DNA from: a virus
Direction: 5' to 3' (one strand)
Length of the DNA: 36,880 bases
Virus record (IMG/VR): IMGVR_UViG_3300025418_000656
Coordinates: 1-36,880 of that record
Shown piece after piece: positions 17,734-25,230 of this stretch. How positions within the stretch are numbered: position 1 is the first letter of the stretch; each line of letters begins with the position of its first letter. A program made the translations under genes and the position numbers. Under the pieces are notes generated by a model. The model was not told the DNA's origin and ran no database searches. It saw nothing but the letters and a program-made list of their open reading frames with translations.

Positions 17734-18435
17734 ATGACAACAAAAGAGCCATCAAATAGTTATATATATCCGTTAACCACTGGTCAACGTGGTTCAAAGC
17801 TATATATAACCAAAACTGATCCAAGATGGACGGATCCTAAGAAAAAAGCAGTACTTATTGCAAAATACGGTGCTTCAAACATTGTGCTTGTTCCAGAGTA
17901 TGCTTTATCTCAGGTTCAAGGTGGAAAAACTTTAAGTAGCTTCTTTTTAGAAACTTCCAGCCCTACGTCTAATCTTCAAGATGGCACAGTCACACTAGCA
18001 CCAGTAAGCAATGTTGGACTTAACCCTCCAACAAATCTTAATATAGTTGGTCAACCACAGACTGTTTCAGCATCAAATGGAACATCTCAATTTGTAGTTA
18101 CTATAAGTTTTGATGATGTCCCAGGGGCTACTGACTATGATGTTCAATTTGTAAGCACAGGATTGGGTACTTTGCCACAAGCTGTAACAGGACTTACGGC
18201 AACAGGATCAGGTGGTACAATTACTGCTACATGGAATTCAATAGCCAACGCAAGTAATTATACTTTATATGCAGAGGCTGTAGGATCTACAACACCTGTA
18301 TTTTCATCAGCACCAATTGTAGGCACAACAGGAACAATACCTGGACTAACTTCTGGATCATATCAGGTAGTAGTAACTCCATACAACTCATATGGTGTTG
18401 CAGGAACAACAGCTTCAACAACAGTTTCAATATAA
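17734..18435 (+). CDS. FN3-domain tail protein
   Basis: 233 residues. Residues 1-90 are a unique head with YIYPLTTGQRGSKLYITKTDPRW and KKKAVLIAKYGASNIVLV. Residues about 97-145 and about 148-225 look like two fibronectin type III-like sandwiches; the second has TGLTATGSGGTITATWNS, NYTLYAEAV and GSYQVVVTPYNSYG. FN3 domains are common in surface-exposed tail proteins and bind sugars or other proteins weakly. It lies between the tip protein and further fibre genes. Predicted to be leaderless (promoter -10 eight bases upstream of ATG), which is unusual among its neighbours that have AAGGAG sites. Confidence 0.65.
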   Translation: MTTKEPSNSYIYPLTTGQRGSKLYITKTDPRWTDPKKKAVLIAKYGASNIVLVPEYALSQVQGGKTLSSFFLETSSPTSNLQDGTVTLAPVSNVGLNPPTNLNIVGQPQTVSASNGTSQFVVTISFDDVPGATDYDVQFVSTGLGTLPQAVTGLTATGSGGTITATWNSIANASNYTLYAEAVGSTTPVFSSAPIVGTTGTIPGLTSGSYQVVVTPYNSYGVAGTTASTTVSI

Positions 18436-18444
18436 GGAGAATAA

Positions 18445-19323
18445 ATGTTAAAAGGAACATACATATTTAAGCAGGGCGGTGTAGAGATAGGCCGTTCCGA
18501 AAACATTATTACTACCAACGGTAAGTCAACCATTATTCAGTATTTAGCTAACTCTTCATATGATTGGGCTTCAACAATTGCTGTTGGAGCAATCCCAACA
18601 ACCGCCACAGTTAATGATATTACAATGAAATATGAAGTTGCAAGAACACCAGTAACACTTAAATCTTATGTCATTGGCTCTCCAAATCTAATTATAGTTA
18701 AAGGTACATTAGCATCAACACTTGCAGCAAACATATATGAAATTGGCGTATTCCCTTACAACACAGGGCAGGTATTTGGAACAAGAGATCAATTAATTAT
18801 TGATGATTTTAGTAATCTAACAAACTGGACAGGAACCTATACAAGCAATTCATATGCTGCACAAAGCCCTTACTCACCTAGAATTGGATTAAATAGCGTT
18901 GTTATTCCAGCAAACACAACAATAACTAATTCTCTGGCTTCAGTTAACCTTGCACAATATAGCACAATAGATACGCTTGATATTCTTGTAAATGTTACAA
19001 GCGGTCAATCTGGAACATTAAATGTAGTTTTTACAGATGTAAATGGACTTACAGCTACAGTTCCTTACACCTTTAATGGTTCTGGATATCAAGTTTTATC
19101 AAATGTATTTCCATCAAGCATATTTGCTTTGTCCGCTATTTCTTCTATTGCAATAACAACTGTGGGATCAAATTCCAGTATTACAGTAGACGCACTTAGA
19201 GTTTCAGTAAATGCAGAGGTTGCATCAAGTACAGGACTTATTAGCAGATCTGTTTTGACAACACCTATTGCCAAGATTTACGGTATCCCACTAGATATTG
19301 AATACTACGTACAACTAAGTTAG
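18445..19323 (+). CDS. Minor tail / fibre-associated protein
   Basis: 292 residues with AAGGAG just upstream of ATG 18445, nine bases after the previous stop. The N-terminal 120 residues (LKGTYIFKQGGVEIGRSENIITTNGKSTIIQYLA, then YEIGVFPYNTGQVFGTRDQL) look like a conserved tail-fibre attachment domain; the second half (DDFSNLTNWTGTYTS ... ITVDALRVSVNAE) resembles a carbohydrate-binding beta-sandwich of the kind that begins with a DDF-W motif. No catalytic residues are apparent. The context, between an FN3 protein and fibre proteins, indicates a component of the adsorption apparatus. Family not firmly recognised. Confidence 0.55.
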   Translation: MLKGTYIFKQGGVEIGRSENIITTNGKSTIIQYLANSSYDWASTIAVGAIPTTATVNDITMKYEVARTPVTLKSYVIGSPNLIIVKGTLASTLAANIYEIGVFPYNTGQVFGTRDQLIIDDFSNLTNWTGTYTSNSYAAQSPYSPRIGLNSVVIPANTTITNSLASVNLAQYSTIDTLDILVNVTSGQSGTLNVVFTDVNGLTATVPYTFNGSGYQVLSNVFPSSIFALSAISSIAITTVGSNSSITVDALRVSVNAEVASSTGLISRSVLTTPIAKIYGIPLDIEYYVQLS

Positions 19324-19332
19324 GAGGTATAA

Positions 19333-20622
19333 ATGCAACAGAAAACTGTAACTCTAGCCCCTGGAGTTTCTGGTGTAATTTTAGTCAGAGCAAAAAAAGT
19401 TGACGCATCTGGCAATATTACCTATTCTGATTATGCTTCCTATAACTATTCATCAACTGGTCTTTCACCAAGTGGCGGGAATACATTAAGCACAAATACT
19501 AATGGCGACGTACTACTTGCTGGTGGTTCAATATATGCTGGAAACTTTCCAAATATAGCTACAGGATCTTTTGATCCATCAGTTAACACAACAACAGGAT
19601 CTGGAGTTGTATTAAATAAATACGGAATAGCTGGGTATAATTCTGGAACACAAGAATTTTATATTAATGCAAGAACTGGTAATGCAATCTTTGCTGGAAA
19701 TGTGTCTAGCAATGCAATTATTAGTGGTGTTCTTGCTTCAGATCTTGTAAACAATGCTGCTGCAGGTTCAGCACTTGTTAGCACAGTTAATACAATATCT
19801 TCAAATTACATAAAAGTTGTTGGAGATCAAATTCAAAATGCTACAGGACAAATAAGTGCAGTTTCTGCTAATGGGACAACTTTTTATTCGGGAAATAGTT
19901 CAAGTTCAGGTGCAAGAGTTGTAATTAATCAATATGGAATTTTAGGTTATAACTCATCAAGCACAGGAGATTTAAACAATATTTCTTTTGCTATAAATTC
20001 AACCTCTTCACCTATAGCGGGATCAAATGTAACAATTCCAGCAGGCTCTGCATATTTTGCAGGACAGATTATATCTACATCTGGTTCAATCGGAGGATGG
20101 AGCCTGGGTAATAATCTAATAAGTTCTTCAGGATCTTATGTATTAACAACATTAAATGCAGCTACAGGAACACTAACTCTTGTAAATAGTGGAGTAAATT
20201 CTGCATACAACACATTAACTTTAGGAGGATCTTCAGTCTCTTCTTCAACTTTTGGTGCATTGATAACTATTACTCAACCAACTTCTGGCTATTCAAGCTT
20301 GGCTATTTATAATCAAGGATACAATAGTGCAATTGTTGGTGTAAACAATACTTCATTTGGAGGAAATTCTTCTATTGCAGTAATTAATAGTTCAACAGAA
20401 AACTCTGTAAAGTTGGCGGGAACAAATATATATTTATACGGTAAATATGGAGGAGATGCAACAAATGGTCACAGTCAAAGTAAATCCTCAGATAGTAGCT
20501 TAACTTTACAATCATCTTCATATTCACAATATACAGCATTAAGAAATACATTCTTATACTCTTCTTGGTCACCTGATAACTCATACGGTAATGATGGTGA
20601 TATAGTATTGGTTTATTCATGA
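19333..20622 (+). CDS. Tail fibre protein with two internal repeats
   Basis: 429 residues; TAGGAGG lies six bases before ATG 19333. The Ser/Asn/Gly-rich sequence contains two related blocks, SGVVLNKYGIAGYNSGTQEF...TGNAIFAG at about 90-134 and GARVVINQYGILGYN...GSAYFAGQIIST at about 193-257, the second followed by SGSIGGWSLG. This GI.GYN...F.I.A.TG.A.FAG pattern is common in phage tail fibre shafts and appears to form trimeric beta structure. The C-terminal part (DGDIVLVYS end) is likely the tip. It shares ATGA (20619-20622) with the next gene. Confidence 0.65.
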   Translation: MQQKTVTLAPGVSGVILVRAKKVDASGNITYSDYASYNYSSTGLSPSGGNTLSTNTNGDVLLAGGSIYAGNFPNIATGSFDPSVNTTTGSGVVLNKYGIAGYNSGTQEFYINARTGNAIFAGNVSSNAIISGVLASDLVNNAAAGSALVSTVNTISSNYIKVVGDQIQNATGQISAVSANGTTFYSGNSSSSGARVVINQYGILGYNSSSTGDLNNISFAINSTSSPIAGSNVTIPAGSAYFAGQIISTSGSIGGWSLGNNLISSSGSYVLTTLNAATGTLTLVNSGVNSAYNTLTLGGSSVSSSTFGALITITQPTSGYSSLAIYNQGYNSAIVGVNNTSFGGNSSIAVINSSTENSVKLAGTNIYLYGKYGGDATNGHSQSKSSDSSLTLQSSSYSQYTALRNTFLYSSWSPDNSYGNDGDIVLVYS

Positions 20623-22427
20623 CAAATTATGTAAATATAAATAATGTTTGGAAATCAATAAGTAAAGTATATGTTAATGTAAACAATGTCTGGAAAAATG
20701 TTAGTTTTGGTTACGTAAATATAAACAATGTGTGGAAACAGTTTTTTACATCTTTATCTTCTTATACTTTTAATTTTGGCAATACTATTTATATAGGAAC
20801 TAACGGTTATGTTTCCCTAGATCAAGGAAATAGCTCAACCAGTATAACTTCAACTGTCGGACGTGTTCTTGGTATATTCCCTCAAGATTTAGTTCAAGAT
20901 TATCTAAGTTATGCGGCAGGAACATCTTATTGGTATGTTTTATGGCAAGGTCACAGATATACTGGTAGTACAGGAACTGCAGAAATTAAACTTGAAATGT
21001 GGTTTCCTAATGGATTAAATTATATTTATGTAAATTATACATTGCCATCTACACTTACACCAACAAATAAGCCAGGAATTTATAATAACGGATCTGCAAT
21101 TGCATCATATTCTAGTTCTTTATCAAGCGGAAATCAACTTATAATTTATTCAACAACTACAGCACCAACAGAAAGTTCATTTTATTTTACTCCAAAAGGC
21201 AATAGTTGGGGTGGCTGGATAAACTTGTCAGGCAGCTCTGGAATTACTAGTGGTTCAACAGATGACGGATATTACACAATGCCCACATTTCAGTCATACT
21301 CTCCATCTGCGCCTACAAGTGTAACAAATTCAAGTGTAGCAAATACAACCGCTACAGTATCTTGGTCAGCACCAACTGATAACGGCGGCTCTCAAATAGT
21401 AAGCTATGATTATTCACTTAATTATGGATCAACTTGGACTTCATCTGGTTTTACTGGTTCAACACCAAACACATCTGTAAATTTGACGGGACTGTCTGGA
21501 GGAACTTCATATACCGTTTATGTAAGAGCAAATAATTATGGCGGTTCAACAGGAACAAATTATGGATCAACTAGCTTTACAACAATATCTGCTCCAGGTG
21601 CTTTTACATATTATATAAGTGATAGCACACCAACTCCATATTGGCCTTCAGGTTCTGGTATAACTATATCTGGACGTTTTGGTGGAAACAATATATTAAG
21701 AGTAACATGGAATGCTGCAGTATATGCATCATCTTATGCAGATAGTGTATCTGGAGTAGCATCAGGAACATATAATGTTGGAAACAATACTTCAGATACT
21801 TGGGGATACAGTTCTTCTGGAAATGAATATGCAACAGTTACTGCATATAATACAAATTGTCAATTTACAATAAGTTGGACAGCATCATCAAATGCAACAA
21901 GTTATTACTATGCTTATCAAATAAATGGATCAACATATAGCGGTACTACTACAGGTACGGCTGTAGTAATAAGTGCTTCAAGTGGCCAAACAATAAATAT
22001 GATTGGTGTTTCAGCATGGACAGGAGCTAATGCGACTGGAACAGGAACAGCAGGAACAGCAGGGTCAAGTTCAGTTACTGTTTCATCAACCAGTACTTCA
22101 TCTTCTGCAGGACCAACCTATGTCACATACGTTGCTGCTGGAGTAGCACCATCAGCACCTTCAGTTAGTGGTGATAATAGTATCACTCCTCATGGCGGAC
22201 ATTTCTATTGGAGTTCAACAGGAACAGCTCCTATTGGTTACGTATTTTCAATTTACTCACCATCTGGAAGTACAGTATACTCTACTTATGGAAGCACTTC
22301 TTCTGCAACAAGCTTTGCCGTTGGAACTGGATACTACACAACTGCAGGAAACTATACAATTTATATTTATGCCTCAAATGCCTACGGAACATCATCAACA
22401 ACAGTATTTAGTCAATATATGTCATAG
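20619..22427 (+). CDS. Tail fibre / receptor-binding candidate with YVNxNNVWK repeats and FN3 domain
   Basis: 602 residues. Residues 4-45 are three tandem 14-residue units (YVNINNVWKSISKV and two variants), a tryptophan-lysine repeat found at the N-terminus of some phage tail proteins. Residues about 46-215 are beta-rich and resemble a lectin-like domain (FNFGNTIYIGTNGYVSLDQG, WFPNGLNYIYVNY). Residues about 229-325 are a clear FN3 domain (VSWSAPTDNGGSQIVSYDYS, YTVYVRANNYG). The rest is Ser/Thr/Gly-rich with further Ig-like repeats and TNCQFTISWTASSNATSY. As the last large fibre gene it is a good candidate for the receptor-binding tip. Extremely rich in Ser, Thr and Tyr. Confidence 0.6.
   Translation: MTNYVNINNVWKSISKVYVNVNNVWKNVSFGYVNINNVWKQFFTSLSSYTFNFGNTIYIGTNGYVSLDQGNSSTSITSTVGRVLGIFPQDLVQDYLSYAAGTSYWYVLWQGHRYTGSTGTAEIKLEMWFPNGLNYIYVNYTLPSTLTPTNKPGIYNNGSAIASYSSSLSSGNQLIIYSTTTAPTESSFYFTPKGNSWGGWINLSGSSGITSGSTDDGYYTMPTFQSYSPSAPTSVTNSSVANTTATVSWSAPTDNGGSQIVSYDYSLNYGSTWTSSGFTGSTPNTSVNLTGLSGGTSYTVYVRANNYGGSTGTNYGSTSFTTISAPGAFTYYISDSTPTPYWPSGSGITISGRFGGNNILRVTWNAAVYASSYADSVSGVASGTYNVGNNTSDTWGYSSSGNEYATVTAYNTNCQFTISWTASSNATSYYYAYQINGSTYSGTTTGTAVVISASSGQTINMIGVSAWTGANATGTGTAGTAGSSSVTVSSTSTSSSAGPTYVTYVAAGVAPSAPSVSGDNSITPHGGHFYWSSTGTAPIGYVFSIYSPSGSTVYSTYGSTSSATSFAVGTGYYTTAGNYTIYIYASNAYGTSSTTVFSQYMS
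20628..20753 (+). repeat. Three tandem 42-base coding repeats
   Basis: Units at 20628-20669, 20670-20711 and 20712-20753 each encode 14 residues of the form YVNxNNVWKxxxxx. The DNA core TAAATATAAAYAATGTnTGGAAA is well kept between units one and three. Unit number could change by slippage or recombination without breaking the frame. Confidence 0.85.
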
Positions 22428-22442
22428 TGAAAGGAATTATAA

Positions 22443-22661
22443 ATGTTAATTGAATTAACTAATGAAGAGAAAATTGATTTAATTAATCATAAAATTAATT
22501 TTTGGCAAGGTCTTATTGACAATGGTGCAAACCTTGTTAAAACACTTACAGAAGCAGGGGCGGAAGCTGAAGAAAAATTATCTCAAGCATTACAAGATAT
22601 TGAAGATCGCAAAGCTAAAATAGCCATGTTGAACCAAGAATTGCAGGGCTTGACTAATTAA
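22443..22661 (+). CDS. Small coiled-coil protein, paralogue of the next gene
   Basis: 72 residues with AAAGGA upstream of ATG 22443. It begins LIELTNEEKIDLINHKINF and continues as a heptad-like helix ending DRKAKIAMLNQELQGL, so it should be a soluble coiled coil. The gene at 22695 starts SIELTNEEKISIINSHKKNL, clearly related in protein and DNA. Small coiled-coil genes behind fibre genes can encode fibre folding or trimerisation helpers (T4 gp57A is the known example), but the similarity here is only of size, position and helix content, so function is unknown. The next promoter's -35 lies inside its last codons. Confidence 0.6.
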   Translation: MLIELTNEEKIDLINHKINFWQGLIDNGANLVKTLTEAGAEAEEKLSQALQDIEDRKAKIAMLNQELQGLTN

Positions 22662-22679
22662 CCTTGTGAATGCTATAAT
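22650..22679 (+). promoter_or_regulatory. Promoter TTGACT-18-TATAAT with extended -10
   Basis: TTGACT at 22650-22655, an 18-base spacer and TATAAT at 22674-22679 preceded by TGC (22671-22673). It is one of the best promoters in the window. Start near 22686 would leave a very short leader at the AAAGGAGG ribosome site (22683-22690). Confidence 0.8.
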
Positions 22680-22694
22680 AAGAAAGGAGGAAAT

Positions 22695-22925
22695 ATGTCA
22701 ATAGAACTAACAAATGAAGAAAAGATTTCAATAATCAATTCTCACAAGAAAAATCTATCTTTAAATCAGTATAACGTACAACTTAACATTAAAGAAGAAA
22801 ATAGTAAAGCTAATCCAGATCAGAATATACTTTCTAATCTAAATAATCAATTAGCAGACCTAGATAAGCAAAATGCTGCACTTGATGCAGAAATTGCTTT
22901 ACTTCCTGCCACACCTACAGCATAA
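22695..22925 (+). CDS. Small coiled-coil protein, second paralogue
   Basis: 76 residues. ATG 22695 has a near-perfect ribosome site AAAGGAGG four bases upstream and its own strong promoter, so it should be made in quantity. The first 20 residues match the gene at 22443; the rest diverges into an Asn/Gln/Lys-rich helix (LNNQLADLDKQNAALDAEIALL) with coiled-coil character and a short Pro/Thr tail. A gene duplication followed by divergence is the simplest explanation. Possible roles are fibre chaperone or minor virion protein; nothing in the sequence decides. Confidence 0.6.
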   Translation: MSIELTNEEKISIINSHKKNLSLNQYNVQLNIKEENSKANPDQNILSNLNNQLADLDKQNAALDAEIALLPATPTA

Positions 22926-22939
22926 TAGAACGGAACATT

Positions 22940-23140
22940 ATGGAAAAAGCGGAATTAATAATTACCGCTCTTCAGCAACGAATTTCCCAAATGGCGGGAG
23001 ATCATGCAATTGAAATTGCTATGCTAAGAGCAGAATTAACAGAGCTAACAAACCAACTAAATGAAATTCAAAACAAAAAGAAAGCTAAGGATGAATATTC
23101 TCAAGAGATTGCAAACAAAATCTCCCCAGAAAATCTATAA
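22940..23140 (+). CDS. Third small coiled-coil protein
   Basis: 66 residues, almost wholly one amphipathic helix (LIITALQQRISQMAGDHAIEIAMLRAELTELTNQLNEIQ) followed by a charged tail. No membrane segment or signal peptide, so it is unlikely to be a spanin. The ribosome site is weak (CGGAACATT before ATG 22940). Its 3' end overlaps the next gene. It does not share the ELTNEEKI start of the two preceding genes. Unknown function; coiled-coil partner or chaperone for the fibre block is a guess from position. Confidence 0.5.
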   Translation: MEKAELIITALQQRISQMAGDHAIEIAMLRAELTELTNQLNEIQNKKKAKDEYSQEIANKISPENL

Positions 23141-23501
23141 TCCTATTGTACCAAGTGGGCTAATTGCTCATACTGACAAAGGTTATTTTTATATTAAGGG
23201 TGAAAAGAAGTTTAGATTTATATCTGAAAGAGCCATGCATACTTGGTCCCTGCCCATAATTAAAACTAATGATAATATGTTAAACAAGTTAGTTACAGCA
23301 GGAACATTGGGATTTCGTGATGGGACTTTGGTTCAAGACATATCAGATGGTAAAATGTATCTTATAAGCGATTCAAAACGTCGTCACATTTTAGACCCAG
23401 ATGTGCTAGAATGGATGAATACAGAAGTTATTAAGGCGGGGCAAAAAGAGATTCTTGTCCATACAGAAGGAGAACCGTTAGATGTCAATTCCTCTAGATA
23501 A
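23091..23501 (+). CDS. Virion-type protein with two YxIxGxKKR-like repeats
   Basis: About 136 residues from ATG 23091; the frame also has ATG at 23061 with no ribosome site, which would deepen the overlap with the previous gene to 80 bases. Two related modules are visible: PSGLIAHTDKGYFYIKGEKKFRFIS...W and FRDGTLVQDISDGKMYLISDSKRRHIL...W. This short beta motif (start residue G-T/S-L, then Y-x-I, then K-K/R-R) recurs in actinobacterial and phage surface proteins. The function is not established. The placement behind fibre genes suggests an accessory tail or surface-binding protein. Start choice uncertain. Confidence 0.5.
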   Translation: MNILKRLQTKSPQKIYNPIVPSGLIAHTDKGYFYIKGEKKFRFISERAMHTWSLPIIKTNDNMLNKLVTAGTLGFRDGTLVQDISDGKMYLISDSKRRHILDPDVLEWMNTEVIKAGQKEILVHTEGEPLDVNSSR

Positions 23502-23931
23502 TTCAATTATTGATTTTGGTACCATTACCAATATCGTTAATACCCTAAGTACCCACGAAGATGTATTCACAGCTTTTGAGCAACAGGTTTTGCTACAGGC
23601 TACAGATACATCAACAGGAAGCAATAACACATCAACGCCTTTAAGCGTAACTTCAGTACAAATGGCTTCAGTAAAATACGGTGCAGTTGTGGGTAACAAC
23701 AATGTGCCTTTTGGAGTAACATTCAGCGCTCCTCCAGTTGTCCTAGCAACTGTTGAATACAACAATGCCTCATCATCATTGGTTGCACAGGTTGTAACCT
23801 CAAATGGATCATCTAGCACGGCATCTGCAAGCACCTATGATGGTGCAAGTATCAACATTATTGATACGGCGGGTAAAGTAAAGAATGGAACATCAGTAAT
23901 TCTACATGTCCTTGCGATTGGACAACGCTAA
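23482..23931 (+). CDS. Tail protein with H-type-lectin-like C-terminal domain
   Basis: 149 residues. The N-terminal 45 residues are helical (VNTLSTHEDVFTAFEQQVLLQA). The C-terminal 95 residues (VQMASVKYGAVVG, VPFGVTFSAPPVVLATVEY, SINIIDTAGKVKNGTSVILHVLAIGQ) follow the pattern of the small six-stranded H-type lectin / gp53-like fold at the end of many tail fibres, where V.F...F..PP.V. is the hallmark. This fold binds sugars in trimers. It would be an extra receptor-binding or decoration protein. Start ATG 23482 overlaps the previous gene by 20 bases with GGAGAACCG upstream. Confidence 0.6.
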   Translation: MSIPLDNSIIDFGTITNIVNTLSTHEDVFTAFEQQVLLQATDTSTGSNNTSTPLSVTSVQMASVKYGAVVGNNNVPFGVTFSAPPVVLATVEYNNASSSLVAQVVTSNGSSSTASASTYDGASINIIDTAGKVKNGTSVILHVLAIGQR

Positions 23932-23935
23932 ATAA

Positions 23936-24196
23936 ATGTACGAACCTATCAAGTTTTGGACAAAACGAGATAGAAGAATCAGCAAAGAAGGATATGTTTT
24001 AGTCAAAGTACCAGAACATCCTAAAAATTTTAAAGGCTGGTATTATGAGCACCGCCTTATAATAGAAAAACAATTAAATAGACTTATTGAAGATTGGGAA
24101 ACTATTCACCATATCAATGAAGACAAAACAGATAATAGATTAATTAATCTGTTTTTATGTTCAAGATTAGAACATAATAAAGCCCACGTTGCTTGA
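23936..24196 (+). CDS. HNH homing endonuclease (free-standing)
   Basis: 86 residues. Motif order is that of HNH_3-type homing endonucleases: YYEHRLIIEKQL (H39), the ETIHHINEDKTDNRLINL core (H58, H59, N61, then D66-N67-R68 and N71), and the closing LEHNKAHV (H80, H84). These nucleases nick or cut a specific site in a related phage that lacks the gene and so spread by repair. It stands alone between the structural half and the DNA-metabolism half, five bases after the lectin-like gene. Its stop codon lies inside the -35 of the next promoter. There is no DNA-binding HTH tail, so it may be a minimal version. Start ATG has no ribosome site. Confidence 0.8.
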   Translation: MYEPIKFWTKRDRRISKEGYVLVKVPEHPKNFKGWYYEHRLIIEKQLNRLIEDWETIHHINEDKTDNRLINLFLCSRLEHNKAHVA

Positions 24197-24222
24197 CAAA
24201 AACTAATACCATACGCTACAAT
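24193..24222 (+). promoter_or_regulatory. Promoter TTGACA-18-TACAAT for the metallophosphoesterase operon
   Basis: Perfect TTGACA at 24193-24198, 18-base spacer, TACAAT at 24217-24222 (preceded by CGC). The -35 includes the TGA stop of the HNH gene (24194-24196). Start near 24229 gives a leader of about 19 bases with AAAAAGGA before ATG 24248. It likely drives the first part of the DNA-metabolism genes. Confidence 0.8.
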
Positions 24223-24247
24223 TAACTAAACCTAGAAAAAGGATTAT

Positions 24248-25009
24248 ATGACTAATGATATAAAGTGGATGATGGTGTCGGATATTCATTTCCCCCGCCA
24301 TGATCCAAGAAAAGTAGAACTATTCATGAAGGTTCTAAAATGGTACAAGCCTGATGCAGTAGATCTACTTGGTGATATTGATGATGCAGATTCAACTTCA
24401 CGTTGGGCTGCTGAATATCCCGCAGAGTTTTCTATCCCCGTATCTGACGGTGGAGTAACAGGAACAAGAGATTTCCTTGCAGAAGTTCGCAAGACTGCAG
24501 GGGCGGAAGCTGACATTCACTTCCATGATGGTAATCACGGCTGGACAAGACATGGTGATTATCTTGCAAAGAAAGCTCCAGCATTTCTAGAATTCATTAC
24601 GCCTGATTCACTCTATGAATATAAAAAGCATGGCATTAACTGGCACGAATATAACGAGCCACCTGTTAAACGCTTTGGTGATATGTATGGTCATCATGGC
24701 GAGTCCATTTCCAAGAACGCAGGAGAATCAGTACGTAATGACGTTAACAACTGGGGAGTATCCCTAGTTCGTGGACATTCCCACCGTATGGGAGCCTATT
24801 ATCAGACATACAATATCACGGGTCAAGAACTTCGTGGATATGAGATTGGGCATCTTTGCGATGAGGATAAGATGGATTATTCCATCCAAAAGAATTGGCA
24901 GGCAGGATTTGCGATTGCACACGTTGTAAACGATTATCCACATATGCAGCTAATTCAAATAACACGGGATTATACCTGTGTAGTAGACGGTAAAATCTTT
25001 ACCGCATAA
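24248..25009 (+). CDS. Calcineurin-like metallophosphoesterase
   Basis: 253 residues. All canonical metal-binding motifs of the calcineurin-like phosphoesterase family are present in order: SDIHFP (D12, H14), GDIDD (D43), GNHG in place of GNHD (H97), YGHH (H149/H150) and RGHSHR (H177, H179). These bind two metal ions and hydrolyse phosphoesters; phage members range from nucleases of the SbcD/Mre11 type to small nucleotide phosphatases. It is too short for a complete SbcD, and no SbcC partner is seen, so substrate is open. It is first in its operon behind a consensus promoter, implying early or abundant expression. GNHG instead of GNHD is a tolerated variant in the family. Confidence 0.85.
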   Translation: MTNDIKWMMVSDIHFPRHDPRKVELFMKVLKWYKPDAVDLLGDIDDADSTSRWAAEYPAEFSIPVSDGGVTGTRDFLAEVRKTAGAEADIHFHDGNHGWTRHGDYLAKKAPAFLEFITPDSLYEYKKHGINWHEYNEPPVKRFGDMYGHHGESISKNAGESVRNDVNNWGVSLVRGHSHRMGAYYQTYNITGQELRGYEIGHLCDEDKMDYSIQKNWQAGFAIAHVVNDYPHMQLIQITRDYTCVVDGKIFTA

Positions 25010-25025
25010 CCTATAGGAGAAATAA

Positions 25026-25208
25026 ATGAACGCAAAGCGTAAGGCTCTTGTTGAGCACTATGTATACGCAACTGCTGCAGCAGCAGTGGCAATTTGGCAG
25101 GGTGGAAATCACGATGTCAAGAAGGTAGCATGGGCAGCACTCGTTGGTGTACTTGGTCCAGTTCTAAAGGCTACTGTTGATCACTTTAATGCACCAGCAA
25201 CAAAGTAA
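25026..25208 (+). CDS. Small hydrophobic protein, possible holin
   Basis: 60 residues with AGGAG before ATG 25026. Two short hydrophobic helices (YATAAAAVAIWQ and WAALVGVLGPVLKATV) are separated by a polar turn GGNHDVKK, with a basic start and a short tail. This is the size and pattern of small class II holins that permeabilise the membrane at lysis, and of similar short proteins annotated as holins in actinophages. However, the first helix is short for a membrane span and no endolysin is visible next to it, so a cytoplasmic helical hairpin is also possible. Confidence 0.4.
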   Translation: MNAKRKALVEHYVYATAAAAVAIWQGGNHDVKKVAWAALVGVLGPVLKATVDHFNAPATK

Positions 25209-25230
25209 GTAATAGATATATAACTTAATA

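Noticed and set aside
20628-20753. CRISPR-like array
   Set aside because: Repeats are contiguous with no spacers and are in-frame coding units of a tail protein.
23478-23834. 118-residue - strand frame
   Set aside because: Shadow of the lectin-like gene; no start signals, and all neighbours run on the + strand.
17734-23931. Diversity-generating retroelement targeting the fibre genes
   Set aside because: No reverse transcriptase and no template/variable repeat pair were found in the window.
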